Part shown: piece after piece, positions 25,768 to 33,516 of the stretch
Layout: every line of letters starts with the position of its first letter
Numbering within the stretch: position 1 is the first letter of the stretch
NCBI GenBank assembly: GCA_017525245.1
Contig: JAFXTE010000086.1
Span: 1 to 34,267 of the forward strand
Reading direction: 5' to 3'
DNA: 34,267 nucleotides
Origin: Bacteroidales bacterium
Lineage (GTDB): Bacteria; Bacteroidota; Bacteroidia; Bacteroidales; WCHB1-69
The notes under the pieces: generated by a model
Seen by the model: the letters and a program-made list of their open reading frames with translations, nothing else
Database searches by the model: none
Told to the model about the DNA's origin: nothing
Translations under genes and position numbers: made by a program

Positions 25768-26154
25768 TTATTTTTTCTTTTCCTGCAGTTTGGTGTCAAT
25801 GTCCAATGTGGCATGCGGGACGATTCTCAATCTTTCTTTAGGAATGAGCTTTCCGGTGATACGGTCCACGCCATACGTCTTATTTTCTATACGAACCAAA
25901 GCAGCCTCCAAGTTTGAGATATACTTTACCAGACGGGACATCAGCCGGCCGTTTTCTTCTTTAGAGAGTACCTGGTTCCCTTCTTCAAGGTTTTTAAAAG
26001 TCGGAGCGGTGTCTCTCGTGTCATTCCCGACACCACTGTAGGCTTCCTGATAGACCTCCAAGTTCTTTTTTGCTTCTTCAATTTTCTTTTCTATTAAGAT
26101 TCTGAATTCTTCTAAATCTTCGTCAGAATAACGGTTTACAACAATTTCACTCAT
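25768..26154 (-). CDS. DksA/TraR-like regulator without zinc-finger cysteines
   Basis: A 128-residue protein with the DksA/TraR layout of Bacteroidota: a helical coiled-coil-like part (about 10-85), then the finger region IENKTYGVDRITGKLIPKERLRIVPHAT (about 87-115) that follows the usual YGxCxxTGxxI pattern. There is no cysteine at all, so it cannot bind zinc in the usual way; residues GVD replace GxC. Cysteine-poor DksA-like proteins are known, and the YG...TGK.I..ERL core can keep the fold. It probably binds the RNA polymerase secondary channel, but this is inferred from the family. It has its own promoter at 26193-26200. Confidence 0.85.
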   Translation of the reverse strand: MSEIVVNRYSDEDLEEFRILIEKKIEEAKKNLEVYQEAYSGVGNDTRDTAPTFKNLEEGNQVLSKEENGRLMSRLVKYISNLEAALVRIENKTYGVDRITGKLIPKERLRIVPHATLDIDTKLQEKKK

Positions 26155-26192
26155 AATGGTTTTGATTCTTGTTGGTGATGAAAATTAGGGTG

Positions 26193-26200
26193 CAAAGATA
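26193..26200 (-). promoter_or_regulatory. -7 element of the DksA-like gene
   Basis: Minus strand TATCTTTG followed by CACCC, 38 bp before the ATG at 26154. Confidence 0.6.
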
Positions 26201-26250
26201 TAATTTTTTCATAAAGCAACCCTTTTTAGGAATGTTTTTTGGAGAAAAGA

Positions 26251-27552
26251 TTAATAACGGACCAGTTTTTTTGTGCTTTTTTGGCCTGATTTGTTCATGA
26301 ATACTAGAAAATAGGCACCTTTACGAAAAGGGAAAGGATATGTCAAATGATGGACGCCTGCATCCAAATTCTCATGATGGTTCATGACTAAACTTCCATC
26401 TACAGCATAGACGCTGATATCATAATCGTCCGCTTTGTCATTATGGAGGTCAATGTACAGAGTTTCTTGAATTGGATTGGTTGCATTTATCTGGAAATCA
26501 GGTTTGTAAGTGGTTGCGCCAACATGTGCGTCTATGGTCAGGTCCATAATGACTGGCAGATGGTCGGATTGTTGGTAGAGGGCGTTGGCAACATTGGAGG
26601 GGATAGTGTTATTGACAGGGGAAAGGATGGTGCCGTTGAAACGAGCCCCGTCTTGTCCCAAAGCATGGTACGAACCTTCCACGATATGGACGCGGTCGCT
26701 TCCATAATAGATGTATGGTGACACCAGAATGATGTCAAATCGGTCGTCCAAACCGCCGTTTGAGAAGCAGTCGGCCTCTTGAGAGTGGGTGGATTGTGTG
26801 TGCAGCGAAGAAAACTGCGGATTGTTGTGCCAATATCCTGGTCTGTTCACGGGATCATAAAAGCGATACAGACTGTTGGGGTATTCTGTAAGTTCTTGAT
26901 AAGCAGGCTCATCGCTGTGGTAAATGTTGAAATCGCCCGAAAATGTGTAGTTACCTGGCATTCCGGAATTTGCGATGCGATTCATCAACTTTTGTACTTG
27001 AGCCAGACGAGCGGACTCATTGGATGAATAGTCTCCAGCCTTCAGATGTGCAAGCCAGAACGTCATGAAGATGGTGTCGCCTGAACTCAAGTTGTCCGCA
27101 TTGTAGTAGAAAGTGTAGCCGTTAATGTCTCTGTACGAGGTGGATATGGTGGTGGAACGGTACAATGTCAGCTTGCGCGAATCAAAATAGATCATATTGG
27201 TGATGGCTCCCCCCGACTGGTTTGTGAGCAATCCGCGGCGGTAATAATCAATGCCATCAGTGTTGATGGCATTGTTGAGCAAACGATCGGCGTATTGGTT
27301 TTGCGACCCCATCTCGCAGACACAAAACACTGTGGGCTTCACGTATTGGAAAATGGTCTTGATGTTGGCGTCTTTTGCGTCAAGATTGTTGCTCACACCG
27401 TTGCAGTCAGAAATTCCGGAGCTGTTTGTGTAGTACATCAAGTTGTACTGCATCATGCGGATGGTGTCAGGACCTTGTGCCAAAACAACTTTCGCTGCTA
27501 CGAGCAATAGTATCCCGAGAACAACCCTGCGCATATACAACAGCCGTGTCAT
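26251..27552 (-). CDS. Secreted endonuclease/exonuclease/phosphatase-family protein, T9SS cargo
   Basis: A 433-residue exported protein: signal peptide (1-25, cut after VLAQ), an EEP-fold catalytic domain (about 30-340) and a T9SS sorting domain (about 350-433, ending KSTKKLVRY). EEP metal and catalytic residues are visible: Asn37 in MQYNLMYY, Glu80 in CVCEMGS, His169 in WLAHLKAG, Asp207 and Asn209 in SGDFNI, Asp273 in RFDIILVS, and Asp330-His331 in SDHLPVIMD. It could be an extracellular nuclease or phosphodiesterase; substrate class cannot be settled from these motifs. It starts 9 bp after the stop of the FMN-binding gene, so the two are cotranscribed. A second ATG (27534) would also give a good signal peptide. 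Confidence 0.88.
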   Translation of the reverse strand: MTRLLYMRRVVLGILLLVAAKVVLAQGPDTIRMMQYNLMYYTNSSGISDCNGVSNNLDAKDANIKTIFQYVKPTVFCVCEMGSQNQYADRLLNNAINTDGIDYYRRGLLTNQSGGAITNMIYFDSRKLTLYRSTTISTSYRDINGYTFYYNADNLSSGDTIFMTFWLAHLKAGDYSSNESARLAQVQKLMNRIANSGMPGNYTFSGDFNIYHSDEPAYQELTEYPNSLYRFYDPVNRPGYWHNNPQFSSLHTQSTHSQEADCFSNGGLDDRFDIILVSPYIYYGSDRVHIVEGSYHALGQDGARFNGTILSPVNNTIPSNVANALYQQSDHLPVIMDLTIDAHVGATTYKPDFQINATNPIQETLYIDLHNDKADDYDISVYAVDGSLVMNHHENLDAGVHHLTYPFPFRKGAYFLVFMNKSGQKSTKKLVRY

Positions 27553-27561
27553 ACTTTTGCT

Positions 27562-27969
27562 TTACTTTTTGTGTTTCTGGTAGTATTCCACGCCGAGGCG
27601 AACGTTCTCCTTGACGGCATTGGAAGAGTAGGTGGCACCTGTTACGGCATCCACTTTGGCAGAAGCGGCTTGTTTTACGGTCATGCCGTTCCATTTGTTG
27701 AGCAGCCCGGTTTTCACCATTTCAAAGAAACGCGGGGTCTCGTCATTGGGAAGAGCCTCGACTTTCTCGATTTTATCTTCTTTGATGTATATTTTCAGGG
27801 GAGTCGGTCCATTGTACCCTTGTACATTAGCCCCTAATTTGGTGGTGTTCACGATGTAAACGCCGTTCTTCTTGGTCATTGTGTCATCACCGGAGGTGGC
27901 GCAAATTAGCACGACAGCCGCTACAGCGACCATCACAATGCAAAGTGCTGCATAAAGTTTTTTTTTCAT
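27562..27969 (-). CDS. Exported FMN-binding domain protein (flavinylation target)
   Basis: A 135-residue protein: an N-terminal hydrophobic anchor or signal (6-24), then an FMN_bind domain (about 35-130). The motif DAVTGAT at 107-113 fits the D-x-x-S/T-G-A-T sequence to which ApbE (flavin transferase) attaches FMN on the last Thr (Thr113), as in NqrC and RnfG. The domain stands alone rather than in an Rnf or Nqr operon, like the small extracytosolic flavinylated electron carriers. It is cotranscribed with the EEP gene downstream. No ApbE gene is in the window. Electron transfer across the envelope is inferred. Confidence 0.85.
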   Translation of the reverse strand: MKKKLYAALCIVMVAVAAVVLICATSGDDTMTKKNGVYIVNTTKLGANVQGYNGPTPLKIYIKEDKIEKVEALPNDETPRFFEMVKTGLLNKWNGMTVKQAASAKVDAVTGATYSSNAVKENVRLGVEYYQKHKK

Positions 27970-28020
27970 ATTTCTGTTTTATTTATTTGGTAATCAATTT
28001 GATAAGTAGTCTAAAAATCA

Positions 28021-28617
28021 TTATTTCCATTCAAAGGTGTTGATAAGGTGCAAGGCATCCTCTTTAAGATATTGAATCACAGGTTGTAAGGAATCATTGT
28101 TGGGTGTCTCATCAAAGTAAAGTGTGGCGCGGACAAAACGGTGAATACTGTCGGTGAGCCAGAACTGGAACGGCGTGGCCACTTCCTTTCCGAAAATCTC
28201 GTAAGTTTGCCCCCATAAGTTTGATTCGGGGTCATGAATGACAGAATATTGCACGTCATCTGCTTTTTGATAATGGAACTTCACCATTTTGTCTTCGGAA
28301 ATCATCAGCTTGCGCAGACTGTCCGCGTTTTTGACCTGAAAACAGGTGAAACGTAAAGATGCTTTCAAATCGGGATAAGCCAGTGTCATCCAAAGGGTGT
28401 TGTCTTTTTGTTTCTTTATGTCAGTTTGGGCGAACACCGATTGTTCATACCGAAAGGGTAGGGTAGTGTCCATTGGCTGGTAAATGTGTTCGGGAAGGTC
28501 AATACGGAAATAGCCCATAGGCTTTGGTTCCGGCAATGCTTTCGGCTTGCAGGACATCAAAGTCGCACACAACGCACACAAAAAAAACAATGTTATATAT
28601 GTGTTAGCTCGCTTCAC
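28021..28617 (-). CDS. gldD: GldD-like lipoprotein of the gliding/T9SS group
   Basis: An outer-periplasm lipoprotein. I chose the GTG at 28617, which gives MKRANTYITLFFL and the lipobox LMSC with Cys23. The longest frame starts at another GTG (28638) inside an intergenic repeat. The mature part has the GldD features GYFRIDLPEHIYQ, WMTLAYPDLKASL, a NLWGQTYEIFG strand, PFQFWLTDSIHRFVRATLYF, PNNDSLQPVIQYLKEDALHLI and a final TFEWK. GldD is required for gliding and T9SS secretion in Flavobacterium. Two predicted T9SS cargos lie in the same window. Usual partners (gldE) are not adjacent. The rpoD stop is 89 bp upstream, so it may be read through from rpoD. Confidence 0.85.
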   Translation of the reverse strand: MKRANTYITLFFLCALCATLMSCKPKALPEPKPMGYFRIDLPEHIYQPMDTTLPFRYEQSVFAQTDIKKQKDNTLWMTLAYPDLKASLRFTCFQVKNADSLRKLMISEDKMVKFHYQKADDVQYSVIHDPESNLWGQTYEIFGKEVATPFQFWLTDSIHRFVRATLYFDETPNNDSLQPVIQYLKEDALHLINTFEWK

Positions 28618-28624
28618 TTTATTC

Positions 28625-28650
28625 TGATCACTGTTCACTGATCACTGTTC
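28625..28650. repeat. Direct repeat tgatcactgttc (two copies)
   Basis: The 12-mer occurs at 28625-28636 and 28639-28650, just upstream of the chosen gldD start and followed by the small palindrome gttctctgagaac. Confidence 0.65.
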
Positions 28651-28706
28651 TCTGAGAACATCCTTGAAAATGTAAATCTTTTCTACTCAAATAATTCAAG
28701 TTAAAA

Positions 28707-29567
28707 TTACAGATAGCTCTTTAGGTTCTTGTTTTTTGCGCTTTGACGCAATCTTTTCAGGGCGCGTTCCTTGATTTGGCGCACACGCTCGCGGGAGAGG
28801 TCCAGCTTGTCGCCTATTTCGTCCAGCGTGTGTTCGTGTGAGGTGCCGATGCCGAAGAAAAGGCGAAGGACGTCTGCTTCTTTGTCGGGGAGAGTTTTCA
28901 GTAAATCATTGATCTCGGAAGACAGGGACTCTTTCATCAATGAAGTGTCCGTGTTCACATCATTGTCGTGAACAAATACATCCACGAAACGGGTTTCCTC
29001 ATTAGGGGCAATGGGGGAGTCGATGGATTGTGGATGGTTGTTCATCTTCATGATTTCCGCCACCTTATAAACAGGCATGTCCATAGCGTTGGCGATCTCC
29101 TCAGTAGTGGGCAGACGGTTGAGTGTCTGTTCCAGCCGGGCGGTCTCTTTCTTGATTTTGTTGATGACACCGACTTGGTTCAGGGGCAGTCTCACGATGC
29201 GCGACTGGTCGGCGATAGCTTGCAAGATGGCTTGGCGGATCCACCATACAGCGTAGGAAATGAACTTGAAGCCGCGCGTTTCGTCAAAACGTTGCGCGGC
29301 TTTGATAAGTCCTAAGTTGCCCTCGTTGATGAGGTCTTGTAATCCGATACCTTGGTTCTGGTATTGTTTGGCCACGGAGACGACAAAACGTAAATTGGCG
29401 TTAACCAACTTGTTGAGAGCTTTTTCGTCGCCCGCCTTGATTTTGCGTGCCAGTTCCACTTCCTCATCTGCACCAATCATCTGCACCTTGCTGATGTCCG
29501 ATAAAAATCGCTCCAGCGAGGCAGAATCACGGTTTGTGATGGATTTCGATATTTTTAACTGTTTCAT
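28707..29567 (-). CDS. rpoD: Primary sigma factor of the Bacteroidota type
   Basis: A 286-residue sigma-70 factor that lacks region 1.1 and the non-conserved insert, the normal short form in Bacteroidota that reads TTTG/TAnnTTTG promoters. Region 1.2 covers SLERFLSDISKVQMIGADEEVELARKI (about 17-43). Region 2 contains DLINEGNLGLIKAAQRFD, then GFKFISYAVWWIRQAI. Region 3 follows LPLNQVG. Region 4 ends with LDEIGDKLDLSRERVRQIKERALKRLR, the helix-turn-helix for the -33 element. Many TAnnTTTG elements in this window agree with its presence. No clear promoter is visible in the word-rich gap upstream. Confidence 0.97.
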   Translation of the reverse strand: MKQLKISKSITNRDSASLERFLSDISKVQMIGADEEVELARKIKAGDEKALNKLVNANLRFVVSVAKQYQNQGIGLQDLINEGNLGLIKAAQRFDETRGFKFISYAVWWIRQAILQAIADQSRIVRLPLNQVGVINKIKKETARLEQTLNRLPTTEEIANAMDMPVYKVAEIMKMNNHPQSIDSPIAPNEETRFVDVFVHDNDVNTDTSLMKESLSSEINDLLKTLPDKEADVLRLFFGIGTSHEHTLDEIGDKLDLSRERVRQIKERALKRLRQSAKNKNLKSYL

Positions 29568-29633
29568 TTATAATGACTTTTTCTACCGAGCTCTTGCCCC
29601 CATCGGGGCTGCTCAAGGATTTATTCTTATGAC

Positions 29634-29732
29634 GTTGGCTGTTAGCTATTGACCATTAAACATTAAACTAACATTGAACAATGAACATTGAACTATAAGC
29701 TTCAATAACCAATAACCTATAACCAATAACCA
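29634..29732. repeat. Intergenic word cluster between rpoD and the HtrA gene
   Basis: Contains gttggctgttag (29634-29645, also at 20984), then near-repeats of attgaacaatgaacattgaac type and three ataacc(a/t)ataacc-type words (29705-29731) that abut the HtrA stop codon at 29734. No gene is visible here. Confidence 0.6.
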
Positions 29733-29733
29733 T

Positions 29734-30840
29734 TTATTTTTCAACCTTTTCTGTTGTACCTTTGCTATTCAATAAAGTTACATTTTTGGTCAAATTTTCT
29801 TTGTTTCTAACCAAAATGACCTTCACTTTGTCACCTGGGGACTTGGTTTTGAGGACTCCGCGCACTTCAGCGAGGCTGTTGACGGGAGTTTCGTCGATGT
29901 GGGTTATGACATCGCCTTCCTGGAATCCGTTTTGGGCTGCGGCTCCGTTGTCGGAGACTTCCGCCACATAGATACCGTTCACATCGCTGAGGTTCAGCTC
30001 TTTGGCATTGGTGGCGTTCAGTTCCATGATGGAGACACCGAGGTAGGCCTGTTGGGTGGTGCCATAATGTTCCAAATCATGACAGATTTTCTGCACAATG
30101 TTAGAAGGAATCGCGAAGGAATAGCCAGTGTAGTAGCCGTTGCCGGAGGCGATGGCGGTGTTGATGCCGACTAATTGGCCTGCAGCATTCACCAAAGCGC
30201 CGCCCGAGTTGCCGGAATTGACGGCAGCATCGGTCTGGAGATAGACTTCGTCGGACATGGTGTTGCGGCCGGTGTTGAGCTGGCGGGCCTTTGCGCTGAT
30301 GATGCCGGCCGTGACCGTGGAGTTCAGTCCCATGGGGTTGCCGATGGCCAGCACCCATTCACCGATGCGCACGGAATCGGAGTTGGCGAACTTCAAGAAG
30401 GGCAGCCGGTTCTCGTTGATTTTAATGAGTGCCAGATCGGAAGCAGGGTCGGTGCCGATGATTTCACCCTCATATTCGCGCTTGTCGTTTAACGTGATGG
30501 TCACTTTCTCAGCGTCTTCCACAACATGGTTGTTGGTTACGATGTAGCCGTCGGAGGAGATGATTACGCCTGAGCCAGCAGCTTGCACGGGATACGTGCT
30601 CGGCGCGGAACCGAAGAAATGCTCCCATATCGTGCCACCGAAAAAGTCATCCCATGTGGAGTTTTTTTGCGTAAATTCGGTCTTGATATAGACCACGGCA
30701 TTGACGGAGGACTCCGCAGCCTCAGTCAGATCGACATATTTCGCAACACGTTTCTCCGGTTGCGAACATCCGCTATTGATGCAGACGAAAATGGATAAAA
30801 TGGCGATTAACAGCGTTTTAGAATTGTTGATTGCTTTCAT
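29734..30840 (-). CDS. HtrA/Deg-type serine protease with one PDZ domain
   Basis: A periplasmic trypsin-like protease and chaperone for misfolded proteins. From ATG 30840 it has 368 residues; an in-frame ATG at 30858 adds six. The N-terminus (MKAINNSKTLLIAILSIFVCINSGC) is a signal peptide with a possible but atypical lipobox (NSGC), so it may be a lipoprotein. The triad is His105 in TNNHVVEDA, Asp135 in SDLALIKI and Ser212 in GNSGGALV. A single PDZ domain (about 265-360) ends the protein, so it resembles DegS in layout more than two-PDZ DegP. A Phe/Trp-rich LA-loop region (about 58-80, DDFFGGTIWEHFFG) is present. Confidence 0.92.
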   Translation of the reverse strand: MKAINNSKTLLIAILSIFVCINSGCSQPEKRVAKYVDLTEAAESSVNAVVYIKTEFTQKNSTWDDFFGGTIWEHFFGSAPSTYPVQAAGSGVIISSDGYIVTNNHVVEDAEKVTITLNDKREYEGEIIGTDPASDLALIKINENRLPFLKFANSDSVRIGEWVLAIGNPMGLNSTVTAGIISAKARQLNTGRNTMSDEVYLQTDAAVNSGNSGGALVNAAGQLVGINTAIASGNGYYTGYSFAIPSNIVQKICHDLEHYGTTQQAYLGVSIMELNATNAKELNLSDVNGIYVAEVSDNGAAAQNGFQEGDVITHIDETPVNSLAEVRGVLKTKSPGDKVKVILVRNKENLTKNVTLLNSKGTTEKVEK

Positions 30841-30919
30841 ATTTATAATATTTATCATTATGAGAATTCATTAAAACCGCTTCATAACGGAAAACTTAAA
30901 AAAAAATTGCATTTAAAAT

Positions 30920-30952
30920 GGCGGTGTCAAAAAAAATCTTATTTTTGCCGCC
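30920..30952 (+). promoter_or_regulatory. rplU-rpmA promoter flanked by a GC inverted repeat
   Basis: Order: GGCGG (30920-30924), 15-nt A-rich spacer, -7 element TATTTTTG (30940-30947), CCGCC (30948-30952). The plan matches the tRNA-Gln promoter with 14- against 15-nt spacing. Confidence 0.6.
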
Positions 30953-30982
30953 CAAAAATTTACAAACAAAAATTATACCAAA

Positions 30983-31294
30983 ATGTACGCAATTGTAGAA
31001 ATAGCCGGGCAACAATTCAAGGTTGAAAAAGACCGTAGGGTTTATGTTCAACGCCTCAAGGCTGAAGAAGGTGCGCAAGTCACATTTGACCGCGTAATGT
31101 TAGTGGATAATGACGGTGATGTCAAAGTAGGTACGCCGACCGTTTCCGGTGCGAACGTAACCGCTACCGTTCTCCAACACCTGAAAGGTGACAAAGTGCT
31201 TGTTTTCAAGAAGAAAAGAAGAAAAGGTTATCAGAAACTGAATGGTCATCGTCAGTGTTTGACCTCTATCAAGATTGATAACATAACCCTGTAA
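30983..31294 (+). CDS. rplU: 50S ribosomal protein L21
   Basis: A 103-residue L21: MYAIVEIAGQQFKVEKDRRVYVQRL, VTFDRVMLV, the KVGTPTV segment and the C-terminal KKKRRKGYQKLNGHRQ, which binds 23S rRNA. Length and order are typical. rpmA follows 31 bp downstream in the usual rplU-rpmA pair. It is divergent from the HtrA gene and transcribed from the promoter at 30920-30952. Confidence 0.97.
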   Translation: MYAIVEIAGQQFKVEKDRRVYVQRLKAEEGAQVTFDRVMLVDNDGDVKVGTPTVSGANVTATVLQHLKGDKVLVFKKKRRKGYQKLNGHRQCLTSIKIDNITL

Positions 31295-31325
31295 AATTTA
31301 GTGTAAACGATTAAAATTTAGACTT

Positions 31326-31589
31326 ATGGCTCATAAAAAAGGTGTCGGTAGTTCACAGAACGGCCGCGAATCAGCGAGTAAAAGATTAGGTTTGAAGATT
31401 TTCGGTGGTCAGTTCGCCAAGGCTGGTAACATCATCGTCCGCCAAAGAGGCACTGTTCACAACCCCGGCAAGAATGTGGGAATGGGCAAGGATCACACCC
31501 TTTTCGCATTGTGTGACGGTATCGTTGAATTCAAGAAAACCTACAAAGACAGATCTTACGTGTCTGTCGTTCCTGCCACACAAGAGTAG
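31326..31589 (+). CDS. rpmA: 50S ribosomal protein L27
   Basis: An 87-residue L27 with the start [16 protein letters not shown], then [37 protein letters not shown] and a C-terminal strand. Mature L27 has its N-terminus at the peptidyl-transferase centre. This copy starts directly with MAHKKG, without the removable leader seen in Firmicutes. No terminator hairpin lies between it and the tRNA-Thr promoter at 31603. Confidence 0.97.
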   Translation: MAHKKGVGSSQNGRESASKRLGLKIFGGQFAKAGNIIVRQRGTVHNPGKNVGMGKDHTLFALCDGIVEFKKTYKDRSYVSVVPATQE

Positions 31590-31602
31590 GAAATAAAAAA
31601 TC

Positions 31603-31647
31603 GCGCGGCAGGTGCAGATATCAAAAAAAAGTGTATTTTTGCCGCGC
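31603..31647 (+). promoter_or_regulatory. tRNA-Thr promoter flanked by a GC inverted repeat
   Basis: GCGCGG (31603-31608), 25-nt spacer ending AAAAAAAAGTG, -7 element TATTTTTG (31634-31641), CCGCGC (31642-31647). The hexamers are the same as at tRNA-Gln, but the spacer is 11 nt longer, about one helical turn. Confidence 0.65.
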
Positions 31648-31654
31648 AAAACCA

Positions 31655-31727
<73 letters not shown>

Positions 31728-31728
31728 C

Positions 31729-31756
31729 AAAGGCGGTCAATCGACCGCCTTTTTTA
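31729..31756 (+). terminator. Terminator of tRNA-Thr
   Basis: A perfect 9-bp stem, aaggcggtc (31730-31738) and gaccgcctt (31743-31751), with loop aatc and a T run (31750-31755). It lies 2 bp past the tRNA. Confidence 0.9.
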
Positions 31757-31761
31757 TTGCG

Positions 31762-31773
31762 CTGAAAATCAGT
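31762..31773. repeat. Copy 1 of the 12-mer ctgaaaatcagt
   Basis: A near-palindrome (ctga-aaa-tcag) just after the tRNA-Thr terminator. An identical 12-mer lies at 33982-33993 beyond the recombinase. The pair could mark element ends or recombinase sites; this is inference. Confidence 0.4.
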
Positions 31774-31860
31774 TGTTTTCGTTGTAACTATACTATTTAT
31801 CAATCTGTTACAGCGTCTTATATTTTCCCATATCATAACAAAAAAATCATATCGTATTAA

Positions 31861-31915
31861 AAATAATGCCTAAATAATGCCTAAAATTGTATCTTTGCCG
31901 AAAAAATTTTAGGCA
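31861..31915 (+). promoter_or_regulatory. Recombinase promoter inside repeat operators
   Basis: Tandem copies of aaataatgcct (31861-31871 and 31872-31882) lead into tgcctaaaat (31878-31887). The -7 element TATCTTTG follows (31890-31897), and the exact inverted copy attttaggca lies at 31906-31915. The -7 element is thus enclosed by 10-bp inverted arms. The ATG is at 31965, 67 bp further, a longer leader than other genes here. This looks like autoregulation or recombinase arm sites. Confidence 0.65.
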
Positions 31916-31964
31916 GATTGTGCAAACACCAATATAATAACGTTCAATCAAAATCAATATTGTT

Positions 31965-33236
31965 ATGGTACATTTATATTTAGGAACATACAAGGACAGG
32001 GAAAACAAGAAACAAATTATCGTTGTTGCAGTCAAAGACGGCGAGCGGGTACGATACAACACCGGGAAGAAAACAACCGAGGCTCTATGGAACAAAGAGG
32101 CAGAAATGATAAGGAAAACACACCCGAATTTTCAATTTGAAAAAGCGTATTTGGAAAAGGTCAAGAGCAGAGCAACAGAATTTGTGAGCCGTTGCGAAAA
32201 CGGCGAAATGAGATTTGACGGCGCAAATTTCCAAATGTATATGAACGAAACACTGAACAGGGAAAAGCGCAAAATTGAAACGTTGGACGATTTTTATACT
32301 TTGTTTTTGGAATACGAGAAAACAAAGTTAAACGAAAGGGGGGAAAAGGTGAAAAACGGTACTGTTAAAAAGTATATTGTAAACAATAAGAAGTTTATGG
32401 AATTTGAGGCAACACAACACAAAAAATTCAAAATTGAAGAAATAAACAGGGAAGTTTTGGAGGATTTCCAAAAATTCCTTACATACACGAAAGACCACAA
32501 AGCCGGGCAAGTACACAAAGACATTGTATTGTTGAAATCTGTTTTAAATTTTGCGGAGCGCAAAGGATTTAGAATAAACCCGGATTATAAAACCTGTAAG
32601 CCGAAAGCACCGAAAGTTGAAAACGTGGCGTTGCATTATGACGAATTAGAGCAGTTGCGAAATTTAGATTTGTCAGACAATCCGACATTGGAAGCATATC
32701 AAATAATGTTTTTATATGGTTGTTACACAGGGGCGAGGCCGTCCGATTTCGTCAAGTTTACAGAAAATAATATAACGACATTACCCGACGGGGGTAAAGC
32801 GATAACTTATCACGCCGAGAAAACAGGCAAAAAAGCAACCATTCCAATATCTAACGAATTTCACGAAATGTTAAAGAAACGAAACTATACATTTCCGAAA
32901 ATCAATTTGAATCTTTTAAACCGAAATATTAAAAAAATTTGCGCGATGGCCGGATTAGACAGAAGAATTGAAATACAATATATAAAAGGCGGCGAAAGAG
33001 TGACGGAAACGGGCAAATTGTATGATTTTGTTGTCGGAAAAACAGCAAAAAGAACATTTGTGACAATTCTACACAATGGGAAAAACGGAGACGGAAAGGG
33101 GGGGATGAGTTTAGTTGAAATTGCTAACTATACGGGCAATAATTACGACACAATACGCAGATATTTAGTAAACACGCCGGAATATAGCCAAATGAAAATC
33201 AAAAACATTTTCGATGGCAGAAAACAAAGCGAGTAG
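31965..33236 (+). CDS. Tyrosine recombinase (phage-type integrase) with atypical active site
   Basis: A 423-residue site-specific recombinase of the Bacteroidota integrase type: N-terminal arm-binding part (about 1-90), SAM-like core-binding domain (about 105-205) and catalytic domain (about 220-410). Arg258 in TGARPSDFVKF, Lys286 in EKTGKKATIPI and nucleophile Tyr400 in TIRRYLVN are present. The box II motif, normally HxxR before RTF, reads KTAKRTF, so His is Lys359 and Arg is Lys362. The LGH-type His is Asn392 in YTGNN. The gene is AT-rich, unlike its neighbours, a sign of transfer. It lies downstream of tRNA-Thr and is followed 30 bp on by the repeat hairpin. Either it uses a variant active site or it is inactive as a recombinase. 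Confidence 0.9.
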   Translation: MVHLYLGTYKDRENKKQIIVVAVKDGERVRYNTGKKTTEALWNKEAEMIRKTHPNFQFEKAYLEKVKSRATEFVSRCENGEMRFDGANFQMYMNETLNREKRKIETLDDFYTLFLEYEKTKLNERGEKVKNGTVKKYIVNNKKFMEFEATQHKKFKIEEINREVLEDFQKFLTYTKDHKAGQVHKDIVLLKSVLNFAERKGFRINPDYKTCKPKAPKVENVALHYDELEQLRNLDLSDNPTLEAYQIMFLYGCYTGARPSDFVKFTENNITTLPDGGKAITYHAEKTGKKATIPISNEFHEMLKKRNYTFPKINLNLLNRNIKKICAMAGLDRRIEIQYIKGGERVTETGKLYDFVVGKTAKRTFVTILHNGKNGDGKGGMSLVEIANYTGNNYDTIRRYLVNTPEYSQMKIKNIFDGRKQSE

Positions 33237-33353
33237 CAACGGCCACAACCCAGCGACACCGACACGCACGCCCGGCAAAAAACCGGGCGTGTTTAGTGTT
33301 GGGGAATCCGGGCAACGCTGGCAGTAGGGCGGGCGCACGGTCACAGCGCACAC
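33237..33353. repeat. Repeat copy A (117 bp, identical to the window end)
   Basis: By eye, 33237-33353 is identical to 34151-34267, where the window stops, so the true shared length may be longer. It starts directly after the recombinase stop codon and includes the hairpin at 33267-33291. Confidence 0.85.
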
Positions 33354-33448
33354 ACGGCGACCAACCCACATCGAGGGAGCAGCCGCGCCGGTGGATCCAT
33401 ACCAGGCACACCGGCCACGGCGACCACATCACAGCCACGAACCAGCGG
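33259..33448. repeat. GC-rich 190-bp direct repeat, copy 1
   Basis: Aligns without gaps to 33517-33706 (offset 258 bp) with about nine mismatches by eye. The sequence is GC- and AC-rich on the plus strand and very unlike the recombinase gene. One substitution falls in the hairpin loop and none in its stem. Confidence 0.85.
33267..33291 (+). terminator. Conserved GC hairpin, copy 1 (possible recombinase terminator)
   Basis: Stem cacgcccgg/ccgggcgtg (9 perfect pairs), loop caaaaaa, followed by ttta. Other copies are at 33525-33549 and 34181-34205. The T run is short, so a role other than termination is possible. Confidence 0.6.
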
Positions 33449-33516
33449 CCAAACCAACGGCGCACATCTGACAGGGAGCAGCCGCGCCGATGGAGACACC
33501 ACCCAGCGACCACGAA

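Noticed and set aside
25752-25770. Hairpin aagatgc/gcatctt at the end of the DksA-like gene as its terminator
   Set aside because: The T run lies on the plus strand side, the wrong direction for this minus-strand gene.
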